Shown here piece after piece: positions 34,437 to 46,904 of a stretch of 64,000 nucleotides of DNA. Under the pieces are notes generated by a model. It was given only the letters and a program-made list of their open reading frames with translations, was not told where the DNA came from and did no database searches. The DNA lies in contig JAUEDM010000002.1 of the NCBI GenBank assembly GCA_033439685.1, positions 1,302,001 through 1,366,000 of the forward strand, in the 5' to 3' direction. The stretch's first letter is position 1. Each line of letters starts with the position of its first letter. The DNA comes from Apodospora peruviana. Its lineage: Eukaryota > Ascomycota > Sordariomycetes > Sordariales > Lasiosphaeriaceae. Both the position numbers and the translations under genes were made by a program.

Positions 34437-37400
34437 TTGCGAGATCGACGGGAGATCCAGCTTTTCGGTGTTTCCTCGAGCTTTCCCGGCTGGGCTCCAA
34501 GAACAATGTCGTCCCGAGTCACAAATGCGACTCTACAGGACGAGCAGGGAGAAAAGAGGCCGGCCTGCGTGTGGTGGTGACACACAGCTAAGCTCTCTCG
34601 TTCTCAGCAACTGGGCTACCTAGGCTCCGCGTGGATTATCTGGGTCAATTGAATGTCCAGACTCGCCAAGAGCTGGAAGCCGTAATGAGAAGCTTGATGC
34701 AAGACGGAATGCGCCGTTGGTCGGGACTTGATCAGCTACTATTAGTAGTAAGAGCTCCCAACCTTGCGGGGGAGGATGATCACTCGTGAGATTTTGCTGT
34801 TCGTTTGGTCTCGAGGCGCAAGAAATCGACAATCGGAAGACAGAGGTCGTCTTCCTGTGTGATTTGTTTGGAGTATGCAGGAGGCGGGGGAGAAGAGAGA
34901 TCCACACCAAAAAAATCCAGCTCGCAAGAACGATATGTTTTTCTGCGTATCTCTTCACACTTTGCTTTGTCGATTCGGCGGGATCTGGGTCGATTACAGC
35001 TCTGGCGCTGGACGGTCTGGTGCGGGTCCTGGCCTCTCCTTCTCGATCCCTTCGCTCTCACTCTGGTCTCGACGACGTTTCCAACCGCATGCACCTCAGA
35101 GGCTTGTCGATGCTCACAGCTTAACGCGACTGGACATGCAGGATGCTTTTTAGCTTCTGGAATATGCGCGTATAAGATGGGATGGCCAAGGCAGGGGAAT
35201 GGAGAGGGGAAGGCATGCAGAGGGGAAAAGCAAGTTGGGGGAAAAGGTGGCAATGGGCTCTCAGATCGTACCTTCCTCGCCTCGCAAGCCTTCTTTCCTC
35301 TGCAAGAAATTAGAGAGGCCGGAATGGCAGAGTGGATATCGTGGTGAGGGGAGAAGGAGGGAGAGAGGAGGACGGGACCCAGCTGGATTTAGGTGAAGTG
35401 GATAGGATAGAAGTGGATGGCAGATCAATAGAAAAAAAAAAAGAATGCTCAACAAAAACCAATCGCAGGCCTGCCCTCTATCCCGTCGCTTGCTCAGCGG
35501 GCCTTGACATTGCATGGGAGCTCACACTCCTGGGCCCCTGGGTGATGGATGTTTATCGGTACGGAATACAAGCTGTCCAGTCAATACTGTATATTCCGTA
35601 CGTCTTGTTAGCCTACTAGGGCCTATGGTCCACCTTCCAGCCGACCTTTCAAGGGTAGAACAATACCGAAAGGGCTTAGACTAACAGATGAGAGAAAAAA
35701 TACCTCTGGAAGGTCTGATGATGGCTAGCAGGGCGCTGGCTGGTCCAGCAAGCCTAAAAAGCAGGGTACCTGGTAGCAGTGTCTCCTTCCCCACCTCACC
35801 ACACGAACCAGGACCAACAACCTTTTTCCCTCCACTCCAACGGCACAGAACTTTGTCTCGTGCTATTTTATTTCAGTAGCTCAAATAGTTCCCTACTCAG
35901 CTTTGGCTCTGCCTCCAACTGGTACAACTGTTCATTTCCTCAACGCTGCTGAGATTGATTGACTTGCGGACCAGAGTGACAGCTGGTGGCAGAAAGCGGC
36001 CTAGAGGCGCTGGGATAAGCCAAGCTCAGGTTGGGTTTGCTGGCCAGGCTCGACCGCTCGACTTTGACTGGCAAGCTAATCTGACTGGAGGGGCTGGGAC
36101 ATGGGTCTTGGCCAGGGTGGGGGTGTGGCTGTAGACTACCAGGCTAATGCAGCTAGCGGGAAGGCGTGTGGGCAGTCAGTGGTCAGCGGCGTGTGCATCC
36201 CTAGCGTACACCCGTAGCAGGGGTTGAGATACATAGGTACAGAACGCTCAGGCGCAGGTTGCGGCCAAGCCGTGTGGAGAAGCCAGTGTGGAGCACACGG
36301 TATCCCTTCTATCTTGCCATCAGTATTCCGTACGGATATTCCGTAAGCGAAAAAAAAAGCTTCGGGGTGAGGAAAAGGTGGCAGGGACAAACGGGCACTG
36401 TGCGAGAGACTTCAATTGTTTTTGTTCCGTCGATTTTTTCTTCTTTTCTCTTCTTATGATGTCGACTTTGTCTTCCAACGTATTAGTCGTGAGGCCTTCA
36501 CAGATGTAACTCGTGTACCTCACCATGTCAGTTGGCCGCAGCGTGCCAACGGCGATTTTTGCGGTGTTCTACCGAGTAGATAATGCTGAACTTGGTCTTC
36601 CACTGGCAATTGACTCCCTCTCAGATCCTGGTCCATCATGGCTGTAGCTGAGATACCACCATACGGTATATCCACACCAAGATCCACCTGAACTGACTTT
36701 GACTGTTGTCGAGAAATGGCTCAATGCTTTTTTATTGTCGGATAGGCTTGAAGTATCCCGGAGCCACGGGAGCAATAAGCCATGCGGTCGTTGGTTGCCC
36801 TTATGCCGAAAAATGGTATTGAGCGAGTATCGGACAGTGTCAGTTCCAGTTCACACCCGAGATTTTCTTATCATTAACCACGGTATCATGTCAGCAAATC
36901 CGAGGGGCGTAGCGCAAAGTATGTGGATGTTGAGAAATTTGGAGAGACGGGTGCCTCTCCCCAAGTCCCATCGGCCCAAGGCATGGTTGCACAAGAATCC
37001 TTCGAGACACTCGTGGCTTATAGATTGGGTGTTGGTGGCAGTACGACAGCGTCTATGGTAGACGGCCCTGGTGGTAGTGTTGTAGGAATACCACCAGCTC
37101 AAGTCGAGGCCCGTTTCACCGCACAAAGAGAGAAAGCAAGCCACAGGCACTTATTTGACACACGGAACCAGGCCATGGGCAGACGGCCAGACGAAGGCGT
37201 TCACTGACACTGCGGATGCTGGCCGCTGGCCGCTGGCCCAGAGCCCGGAGCCGCATAACACTGGAAGAGCTTGACGAATAACTACCGGTCTTGTGTCGAA
37301 ACCTCGGGCAACAAAGCCAACCGTTCGTAGCCTCGGCGAATTCGGGTCGGAAAACAACACATAACTGGCGGTGCCTTTAGGCTCGGGCTTTTTTTACTTT

Positions 37401-37555
37401 CTGCTTGCCGCGATGCACCGCGCTTCGGTGCTGGTGTCGGCGCAGAGGATAGTACAGTGCGGGAAGGACCTGGTATCTGATATAGCCTGGGCCTTGTGTG
37501 GGATGCTGGGCGTCTTTGCCGCCCCCGTTCACCACCCCATAGAGATACATCTCCT

Positions 37556-37602
37556 CTCAATCGCTCAACCCGTGTTGAGCGATTACGGGCTGTGCGATTG
37601 AG
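37556..37602. repeat. Alternative-stem inverted repeats
   Basis: TCGCTCAAC (37561-37569) and GTTGAGCGA (37574-37582) form a perfect 9-base stem with a CCGT loop. CTCAATCG (37556-37563) can alternatively pair with CGATTGAG (37595-37602). The two stems share three bases and are mutually exclusive. Confidence 0.75.
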
Positions 37603-38057
37603 ACGGTAAAATCGAGCTGGATGACTCTCGAATCAGTTACTGCCGACCAAGCGATGAGAGAAGGGGAAGTTGTCAGTTATCCGGTCTATAACGTCCATTT
37701 GAGGATAATTGCGGCCCATATCCGCGCGCCAGTCGGGCCTCTTTGGATCTGTGGCGGGATACGTACTGGGCGTGTCTGAGAGAGTGTGTCTGAGCCGGGC
37801 CTTGTCGATTGGGCGAGCTCTATCCCGTTCCCGTAGTCCTCTGGCCGATCAGTGCCGGTCTAGTGCTGTGTACCGCTCTCCCCGTATCTTTGCCCTCGGC
37901 CTTCCATACTGCTTCCATGCTCGACGCGTGGAAGCCCAGGGATACACCTAATCACACTGCAGTTAGTCACCGATTCAACTGCGAAAAATGGTTCCATTGC
38001 CAGCTCGTCTCTCTCGCCAGCCATGGCTGTGTCTTTGTCCTATCATCCTTAAGTATT

Positions 38058-38081
38058 CGCGACCGGTCTCGCGACCGGTCG
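38058..38081. repeat. Duplicated CGCGACCGGT element
   Basis: Two direct copies of CGCGACCGGTC, each containing the palindrome ACCGGT, lie directly next to each other. Confidence 0.75.
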
Positions 38082-39254
38082 CCGGATCCGAGAGAGCATC
38101 GACGAATGGCTGCCGCCTGGACGTGTACCCATTTCGCGACTGCCGGATCATATCACGTGTGTTAATGTCGGATTGCTGCGAACCGCCTTAATATGGAAAA
38201 TAGAGGTATGTGTACTGTGTACGCAGCTCGGGGCGTGGTCCCATTGAGCGAGAGGGCAACGGAAACGGGCAAGGGAAACTGCACTTAGCGTTGTTTTCCA
38301 GACACCCCACTCCATCATGCACGGTGCGCGGACAGCCACGTCAACATATCCTCAGCCGCTAAGCCCATTGAGGCTATCTTCATCTTCTCAAGAGTACGGA
38401 ATATTTCTGTTAGTATAATAAATAATTGGGAGTCCGACTCACAACCGGGGCACCTGTGATGGAATTGCTCTGAGAATGCGGGAAATCTTCAGTACCCCGC
38501 GCTTCGGTAGGCCTTTCCACGACCGGTTTGTGAGATGCCAGCTGCTGCATCTCCAGTCGTCATTCTTGACTAGAAAATGCAGAATCCGGGTGGTGATGGA
38601 TCGTCAGTCCTATGTGCATGTCTAGTGTAGTCTCAATTCGGGTACTCCAGAAATCCAGGTCCCCGATGCAAGACTACGGTCAGGGCCACGTTTTGGGCAT
38701 GTTGGCTGTGCCTTAACACCAAGCAGAAGACAACAGACTCCCAGTAGTGCCCGTGCCCTGGTTCCAGCGGTTGCCATTGCGCAACTTTCGGTCGGTGTCT
38801 CGAGCTATATCGACCTCGGGTGACGGCTGAAGAATCACGAGATCTAGGTTAGCAAAAGTTGTTGGTTCTTTCGGTGAGGCCAGCCAGAGGATCACTGAAC
38901 AGTCAGGGTTGGTGCTGTCTTGCTGCGTGCAACGCGAGCGACATATGTGCAGCCAGCACGCATTGCATATGTAAGGCGGGGTTGGGCTGCCGTCTTGGGT
39001 GGTGGTGTGTGCAGTCGGCCTGCGATGCGTTTGGCTGGGGGTTTCTGGGCCGCATGCGCCAACTACCGTCTGAACAGCTCGTTGTGCTGCGGGTCAGCAT
39101 ACCCTTGTGCCAGTAGGTACATGTAGTGAATCTTCATCTACCATACCTAGGTGTACCTGCGTACTGAGCTATTGGGGGGTTTGCAGAGGTGGAGGATAGT
39201 GGTGGCGACGGGACGTCTCGTGGGCACAAGTCCATGGCTCCCTAACGACAGGAA

Positions 39255-39740
39255 TCACGACTGCTTGGATTGGGACTGAACTAGGTTAAAGTCGATTGAA
39301 GAATCAGGCTGACCGTTGGGGCGGGAGAGGATGGGCGAGACCGGGAACTTGGGGCAAGCCATGAAACAATGCTGCCCGTTTCGCTGTCGGCAGGTGCACA
39401 TGGTAGTGAAGAGCTTTGCAGTCAGAGTGCTGACGACGGAAGGAATAATGGACCCCGTCGCCGGTTCCGGCATGTACGGGGATTTGGGGTTCCTGTGCCG
39501 GGGAGGACCGTTGGTGGTGCCTTCCGGGTACTCAAAATGACCGCCAGCCGGCGTCATAGACGTCCTCGCAGCTTCCGTCTCTGATGTGTCTTCGTGACTG
39601 CCTTTGCCCTTTGACTTTTGATCCCCCGTTTCGCTTTGGAGTCTGGGCTGCTCCGCACAAATGCAAGCACCCCTCGGGCAGACGACGGGACATTCGAAAT
39701 CTTCCGATTGACCTGGGCCAGGCTCTCTCCTGCAATGCAC
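39255..39740 (-). CDS. Possible small Cys-containing protein, 161 aa, doubtful
   Basis: An open frame with an ATG at 39740. It has Cys pairs near both ends (CPVVCPRGACIC at about residues 17-28 and MCTCRQRNGQHCFMAC in the second half) and a Lys/Ser/Glu-rich middle. The second half uses C-ending codons more than its surroundings, which is the only coding hint. I recognise no family, there is no signal peptide, and overlapping frames exist. It may be chance. Confidence 0.2.
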   Translation of the reverse strand: MHCRREPGPGQSEDFECPVVCPRGACICAEQPRLQSETGDQKSKGKGSHEDTSETEAARTSMTPAGGHFEYPEGTTNGPPRHRNPKSPYMPEPATGSIIPSVVSTLTAKLFTTMCTCRQRNGQHCFMACPKFPVSPILSRPNGQPDSSIDFNLVQSQSKQS

Positions 39741-39771
39741 GATTGATGCAAAGATACCGTAAGGTGAGGAG

Positions 39772-39791
39772 ACGACCTACCGGTAGGTCGT
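39772..39791. repeat. Perfect 20-base palindrome
   Basis: ACGACCTACC followed directly by its complement GGTAGGTCGT with no spacer. Confidence 0.9.
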
Positions 39792-42700
39792 GCGGTACCA
39801 CAGTACATACCTGACCTTACATGCCATGATTGACGATAGTCACCGTCACCGTCGGACTATCAATTGACGTCTGTGTCAAATGTCTTCTCCTTCACAAGTT
39901 CCCTCTGCCTCGGCCAGTTATCTTGACCTCGCCTGCGCCGCGCGCTACTGCGTATGGCATGTAATCGCATGTAAGGCCAAGGCAAGCAAGGACGGTTGGT
40001 GCAGGAACTGTCCCTTTGCGCCTCTCACCAGCAGCATCTCCCCCAGATCTTCATTACTAGCTCGAGCTCTCAGTGGTTTACGTGTCAGATCTGAGTACGG
40101 GTTAGAAGCTTCCTTTCGCCGCCGCCGTCGCGATCTCTTCCAGGCGCAAGCTTTCCGATCCTGATCCGTCAAACACTTTCTGCAGCTGGGCGGCACGCCG
40201 AGTCCAGGAACAAAAAGATTCAACCCAAACCCAAACCCCGATGAATTCGTTCATGATGACCACTCGTTGATGTCAAAGGTCCATCTGCGGCACTTCAAAA
40301 CCACATCGGGTGCCGCAACGTTCCGTGTATGCACATACCGCACAGAGTGCAACACCTGCAACATCTCGTCCCGGGCTTGCGTGCATGCTCCGAAAGATCG
40401 ATCGACTGTTGAGCAACTTATGGTCTTGCAGTCCCGTCATCTGGTGCAATTCTAATGCATGGCAAAATCCAATCGTCCGGTGTAACCAGTCACGACAAGC
40501 TCACAGCTCGACGCACCCGACCTCCAGTCACAGAGGAACTGCCGTATGTATAGTCCATTAGATGGAAAAAACGATGACAAGACTCATCCGCATTTTCCAC
40601 TCCAGGTGAGAACTATTATGGCTGTTATGCTGATTTCCTTTTCAATGGACAGATTCGAGTAACAGGTCTCGGCCACGACGAAAAGCCGCACCACCTTCAC
40701 GCTTCTTCCGCCAGATTGGACATCAAAGCGATGCCAAGCTGGCTTAACCACACATACCTTCGCAGGTCGCAGCTCACAGGTGTGCATTTGTATGTATTCC
40801 TACTCCGTACGGATACGTGGACGTACATCAGTAGTGCAAAGAGGCTCGGGCTCCAAGCTTCGAGCAAAGACCTCCCTCAGCGCTGGGGTTCGTCAAATTA
40901 ACCTGCTCCAATACTGGCAGTTTTTCCAATGATCAGATACCACCTCGTTCCGTGTGAGTTTTTCGATAACCGATGGAAACATAGCAGATGGCTTGCATAT
41001 CACGAGTACTACCGCCTTCCAACGAGTGGGGTTCGTGGATTGGTGTTGTCGTTGAACACCCCTTGTGCAGAAGCTCGTGTGGGGGCCAACAGCTGCGTGG
41101 ACAGAAGCTGGACGCCTGGGGTCAGGGGGTGCACCCCTCTCATCCACCTCCTAACCCTGCCAAGACATGGGTCTGATGCAAGATTCCGGCTTAGACCTTA
41201 CAGATTCCCCTTACCCTGTCTGCACTGCCCTTCGCCGCTGGAGACATCAGACAATGCACTTATACCTGGCAAGGTCTGCAGTTATCAGAGATGAGCCTCA
41301 AGGAACAATTACGGATGGCTGCCGAGAGCTTCGCGCATCTGAGGGCGTCAGTATCTCGGCAATGATTCCCGCCAGGAGATCTCAAGCAACCTCAAGAGAT
41401 GGTGATTAACCTCGCCGCATTGTCCGCCTTGATACGTACTTATAAGCGCACCTCGGAAGTGCGGAGGGCGCCGATGAATATACTGTCTGGCCTGACGGCC
41501 GGAATCCGAGTTGATGACTTTGCGGCGAAGGGACAGCCAACTTGGATGGATTGGGATTTGCAAACCAGTAGCTCACGGCGACGAACTTACCGGCCAGCCA
41601 AGCCTGAAGGAGGAACACTCGTGGTCAATTGGCCAGCGGAAATTGTTCTGCGGACGTCGAGCCACTCAAAGGGACAACTGGCAGCCGCAAATGTTTCCTG
41701 ACAACCCTTCAACCTCCAGCTCGAATGTCGGATAGTCGTGGCTTTCAGAGACTGGCTGAGCACAGGTCACTTGATGTCCTCAACCTCTGCCTGCCGGCAA
41801 CGAAACATGAAGAGACCAGTGAGAAGAGGCAAAACAACAGCCACCAGATTCCCACCCGAAGACGGCCATCATGTTTCATCATCCAGAAAAGCGCAGCCAC
41901 GTTGATGGAGTTGATGTTTCTTGCCCCTCTAATTTTGGCCCTTCTTCTGCGTGCCGAGAATCAATCCTCGATGGTTGATCACAAACAAGGGGTTCTCCAT
42001 TCTATACGGATACGGGTTACACTAGCGTGTTTGCCTGTCTTTTGTGGAAAGACACAAGTCGCTGCTCAATCGGAATCTCATTGCAACGACGGACCTGCAG
42101 GACGCCCCTTGAGCGACAATTTCATGCCCCAAGTCGTCGACGACGGCGCAACCCACGATCCGAGCGCTAAGATCACGAAAGCACCGTCGAATGCGCGTAT
42201 GAATACTAGCAGGGCATGTAGTCCAAAGTCTGTGGCATTTTGAGTTGCACGGTCATCTCTTCCTCAGACCCCGTCGATCCCCTCCACAACTCTCCAGCAA
42301 GTAGAGTATGTATGTACCGGTAGGTGTGTATGTACATACCCGGGTCATCTCCATGTGTCTGCAGGACTGAGATGCACTGGATTTGAGCCTCACGCCAGCG
42401 CCTGGCGGTTATGCATGACATTCAATTGACTTTGAAAGTTACGGGCACACTGACATGAGTCCGGCTCACATCTCCCGGCGCCACGGTCGTTGAAGCCTTT
42501 CAACATTGTACCGTAGGTTCAATGTCGAGGCTAATCGCAAATGCAAAGGAATACGACACAAGCATGTCGGCTGTTGCGGTAGACCCAACAAAGTCTTGGG
42601 CCGGGAAGCAAACCTGAAAAAAAAGGGTGGGATATCATTATGTCGCTGACCAACCTATTGCCAGTAAATCGGCACCGTTCACCCACACACCAAGACTGCT

Positions 42701-44235
42701 CATTCATACACCACCTACCCAACTTCTCAACAGAGAAGCTGGTAACGGAGAAGCTGGTTGAGAGTTGAGACGGCTTACAAAGTGCAACGGGCAAAGATCT
42801 TGCTGTCCATGCAGGCCAGTGCTGTCTGTGCTGATGATCGACGTCGGCTGGATATATAAAAAGACATGCCTGTCAAAAGACACCGACAGCCCGCTGTATG
42901 GGAAACGACCCAAGCCACTTGACAAAGACGCTTTCTTGAGAGACGAGAGATGTCTTGTTCCGTCTTTCCCGAATTGGGTCCAGACCACGGCAACAAGCTC
43001 GTCGTTCGTCTGGCAGGTGAGGTGCCCGTGCTTCAGGGATGCCCAAGGTCAAGGCGATGACAGACCCTGCATCTCGAGCTAAAATCTTGCCCAGAGCGGG
43101 ACATTGCATGGATCCTAGGTCTGAACACTTGCATGAGGGCGAATGCACAGCGGTTATGTGCTTGTGCGTCTACAAAAGTTGGCCAATCGTGGAGCGCACA
43201 GCACAAGCCGGCGCCCTTTGGGCATGTTTCAGCTCATTTCTTTTCGGGTCCGTCCTCCTGTCAAAGAGCCTCTTGTTGCCTCAGGCATCCATACGCGATT
43301 CTTCCTCGAAACTCGTGCTCTGCGGGTCCGTGAAGTCTCCGAGCCCATTCGGTAGGTACAACCTGACCTTTCGTAACCCAGAAGGAGCTCGACTTGAAGG
43401 AATTTAAGACCATCCTCAAGACCTTCCCCAGCCTCGAAGATCCGGAGCAACGTGGGATTCCACCTCCTATGTACACTACGGGTTATTCCGTAGTGACATT
43501 GAGAAGCCTTGGCGCCTTCTTCATCCAGTGAGCCAAATCTTTGCCAACATTGAGAATTCGAGCTCCGTCATTATCTCGCGGTCGCCGACTCAAGTTCGAG
43601 ACCACACTATGTTGCCCCAACCGGCTGACTGGACTTCATAGGCCTGCTTGCTCAGAGGCTGGAAATGGCTGTGGGTGTCTGGATAGTAGAAAACGAGGCG
43701 TCTACCGATGGACGCCGACCTGCCGTTCGGGTTTGGCTTTATCTTCCCGCGCCAGCTTCTGTCGGATGTGGTACGAAACTGGCCTGTAATCAACCCAATC
43801 AACGCGAACCACGTCTTCAAGCCCACACCTCGAGCCCCAGCCAAGGGGGGTGGGTTGGGCGGCTGCTATCGATTCGATCCTTTTTTTTGTCGACGGGACA
43901 GTTGACCATGAGATCATCACAATTCATCACTCTTGTTATCAGCATCCATCCAACGAATTGCCTTTGCCTGGACCGTAATTACAAACGTCCAGAGCGCGAA
44001 AGCCTGCCGTGTGGTCAGCCTTCCATTTTCTTTCTTTTTGCTGTTTCGTTTCCCGTAATCAGCCCTCTTTCCACCACGCGAGCCCTAGCCGTGAGACCCG
44101 AGTATGCAAATCATAACACCGCGACTTCTTCCATCCTCTATCTCCCCATCCTATTCGTCAAACACAAAGCTGCATGTGCGGACCGTTTTCCGCCTTACAT
44201 GGCAGCCAGGGTGGGAAGAGGTGGAGTGCGCGAGT

Positions 44236-44237
<2 letters not shown>

Positions 44238-44265
<28 letters not shown>
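44238..44265 (+). repeat. CA dinucleotide microsatellite, 14 units
   Basis: Uninterrupted CACACA tract of 28 bases. Confidence 0.95.
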
Positions 44266-44268
<3 letters not shown>

Positions 44269-45444
44269 GGGTGGAGTGGAGAGCTCTAGACATCGGACGT
44301 CCCTTTCACAGTGCAAGGTGAACTCCCGCCTCGAAAGGCTTCAAAGGAGATGGCTTGACTGCTTTGTCTTTTGGCTACAGAGTTGACAAAAGAAATATCT
44401 TGCCGTCGCACGGCTTGGTCATGTCCTGTATACTGGAAGACATTTGTCACGGGCTGGATTTACCCCTTTTTACCGTTCATCTGGAAAGATATTGGCTTTG
44501 TTCTCATTCCCTGGATCTACCAGCGTAACCCGTCTTTATGGTCGCAAAAGGCTGCAGAGTGCAGCAATGCTTGTTTCCCAGCTCCACCTCAGTTAAAAGC
44601 GCGCTTATTGTTGATGATATCTCTTTGTTTCTAGCCTTGCCTTTTGTTTCTGACCTGTCTGTCGCCAACGCCATGCTAGCCTCGCCAGCTGCAATGTGAG
44701 ATCCATGGCGATCCGGGTACATCCACCGGGCAGCGGTTTCACACTGTAGACTTCTCGAGCGAGGTTAGCTCGGTCCTCACACCGCTACTTTGGTCTGTCT
44801 AAACAGACCCCCCTCCCTGCTCCTTGCCAGTGGCCAGAAACGAGGTGGCCTTGCCTGAGGCGGCCCTCCCTGGCCCCTAGCCCCCTGGCTGCTGACCACT
44901 GATCAGAGAGAGAATTCACAGAAGCTTGGTCCTCCCCCAATTCACACAACCTTGAAGCTTTTTATGGAGACTGACAAGGTGCGCTTGATAACCGCACGGC
45001 AGCGGCTTGGTGCTTTGGTGGGCGCCAATGAATTGCCGCAAAGCCAGAAGAAGCTTGTCCGCTCCACCATGCTCTGTTGTTCCTCGCTGTCCGTCTTCCT
45101 CGGTCGCCGGTGGATTCTCTCTCTCCAACACCCTGGTCCTTGAGCCATACCCATTTTCGGCCTCTTTGCTCCCTTCGGTTATCCAGCATGCCCGCCGTGC
45201 CCACCGCCGCCAGCCAATTCACTCAGCACACGGCACAGAGTGTTACGACTCTTCCCGGCCCGGAGCCTTTCCTCTTCTTTCTTCACAGGAGGAAGCGCAA
45301 AATTAGGCTTGTTTGGGATCCATGGAGTTATGAAATATTGGAAAATATGTCGTAGTCGTGGCACACTGCTCTCCAACAAAAACTGGAAGCTCCTTTCGGC
45401 ACTCTCCTTCCCCGCGCCTCCCCCCTCTCCAGGCCTTCCCAGGT

Positions 45445-45463
45445 CCCCGCCCCGCCCCGCCCC
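45445..45463 (-). other. Potential G-quadruplex, (GGGGC)n on the minus strand
   Basis: Four C4 runs separated by single G on the plus strand, so the minus strand has four G4 runs with one-base loops, the tightest quadruplex arrangement. Confidence 0.75.
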
Positions 45464-46885
45464 GTCACTACTGCTGCCGTCGCAATACAGGACCAGTCGA
45501 GAGCTCCGGTGTCTCCCCGGCCGCCCCTCGGCTGCGCAACAATTGTGATGAGAGAGAACTGTTGATTACAGATCTCCAACCCACCCTTTTTGGATTGGCC
45601 GGAAACGACCGGTTGTCTGCCTGGCTGGTCGGTTGATAAGTGGGGTGAAGCGGGCCGCCACCGGCGTGGATAGGTGGATGGCGGAAGTGGAATTTGTTCT
45701 GGAAGAGAAGGAATACGGAATATTGGAAGATAAAACGATGGTTGGTGTGGTCTTGGTGGTTGGGCGAGTTTTGGTGGACCTTTTCTGTGGATCGTTCTTA
45801 ATTCCGCATATGCGTTACCTCGGAGAAGGCTGGCTAACCTTCTGTCCAGATTCATCACCATCGGAAGACTTCAGTGAACAAGGTCAAAGGTCCAAAATGC
45901 CGCTACGTAACTAACGTACTGTACAATTACCGTAGCCTCTTCCTGCCCCTCGGCCCGCAACTGCAGAACAGGCAGCGCACGCGATGTTAGGTCAGGTAAT
46001 GTATTCCGTACCTAGTATGTATGTACGTGTTATGTGCATTTACAGAGCCGCCACATCGGACAGGAACGTCAGCCTTGCTACTGCCCGGTGTCTCTTACCT
46101 GTCAACCTTTAAGACCACACATCACACACACCCAAGCACCGCAGTCACCTTCATATTTCTGGCAGAAGGTGTAGCGGAACGGCAATCGCCGCTGAGGGAG
46201 TGAAAGAATCGAGTGGTGAGATGGATGGATGGTATGGTGAGGTGAGAGACGACGGTCTGTCGGTACCTCGTCCCGTGATCTCAAGATTCACAAAACACAC
46301 TTCATCACCAACGATCAAGCCAAGCCCAGGTCATATTATGGAGATACTCACCGGTATATCATCACGATCCAGCAGACCCCCGCGGTTTTGCAATCCCCAT
46401 CAGCCCCAACGCACTGCACTGCACGGCGCCGCACTGCAACGCACTGCACGAGCGGGAGTGCTGTTCGGCTTCCATATGGCATGTGCGTAGGTACGAAATA
46501 CCCCAATCCGTACATACATGGACTCGTACAGTACGTACAGTCAGCGAATGGAGTCAAACGCAGAGCATCTGCGGTGCACTACTGCAAAACAATTACCTGG
46601 AATCATGGCATTGAATGCCCCCGCCATACATAGATAGACCTAGGTAAGGTATCTGGGATTGGGATTTGTTTCCGGGGACTGCCCACTCGCGGCGTGGGCA
46701 TGTCATGTCCGTTCGTTCGTGCATTAGTTGCAGATGCAGGTAATCTATCAGATCAGAAGGATCTCTGTCTGATATTTCTCCCTCTACACCAGATATATCT
46801 AACTGAACAAAAACCTGGTTCAACTGATGGTAGTGTCATTTTTTCCTGGTGCTCTCACAAAGGTACAGCCGGACCACCTTGTTAC

Positions 46886-46904
46886 CTGTACCGAACCGGT
46901 ACAG
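46886..46904. repeat. 8-base perfect hairpin
   Basis: CTGTACCG and CGGTACAG are separated by AAC. A second small hairpin, AGGGGTC/GACCCCT with a GGGA loop, follows at 46982-46999. Confidence 0.65.

Noticed and set aside
35300..35345. A-box-like TGGCAGAGTGG suggesting a tRNA
   Set aside because: No B box (GGTTCGANNCC) follows within 150 bases and no cloverleaf can be drawn.
41629..42243. 204-codon plus-strand frame with one hydrophobic stretch
   Set aside because: No signal-peptide arrangement, weak codon bias and no family; probably chance.
43665..44321. 218-codon frame running through the CA microsatellite
   Set aside because: Contains a poly(Thr-His) stretch from the repeat and no conserved sequence.
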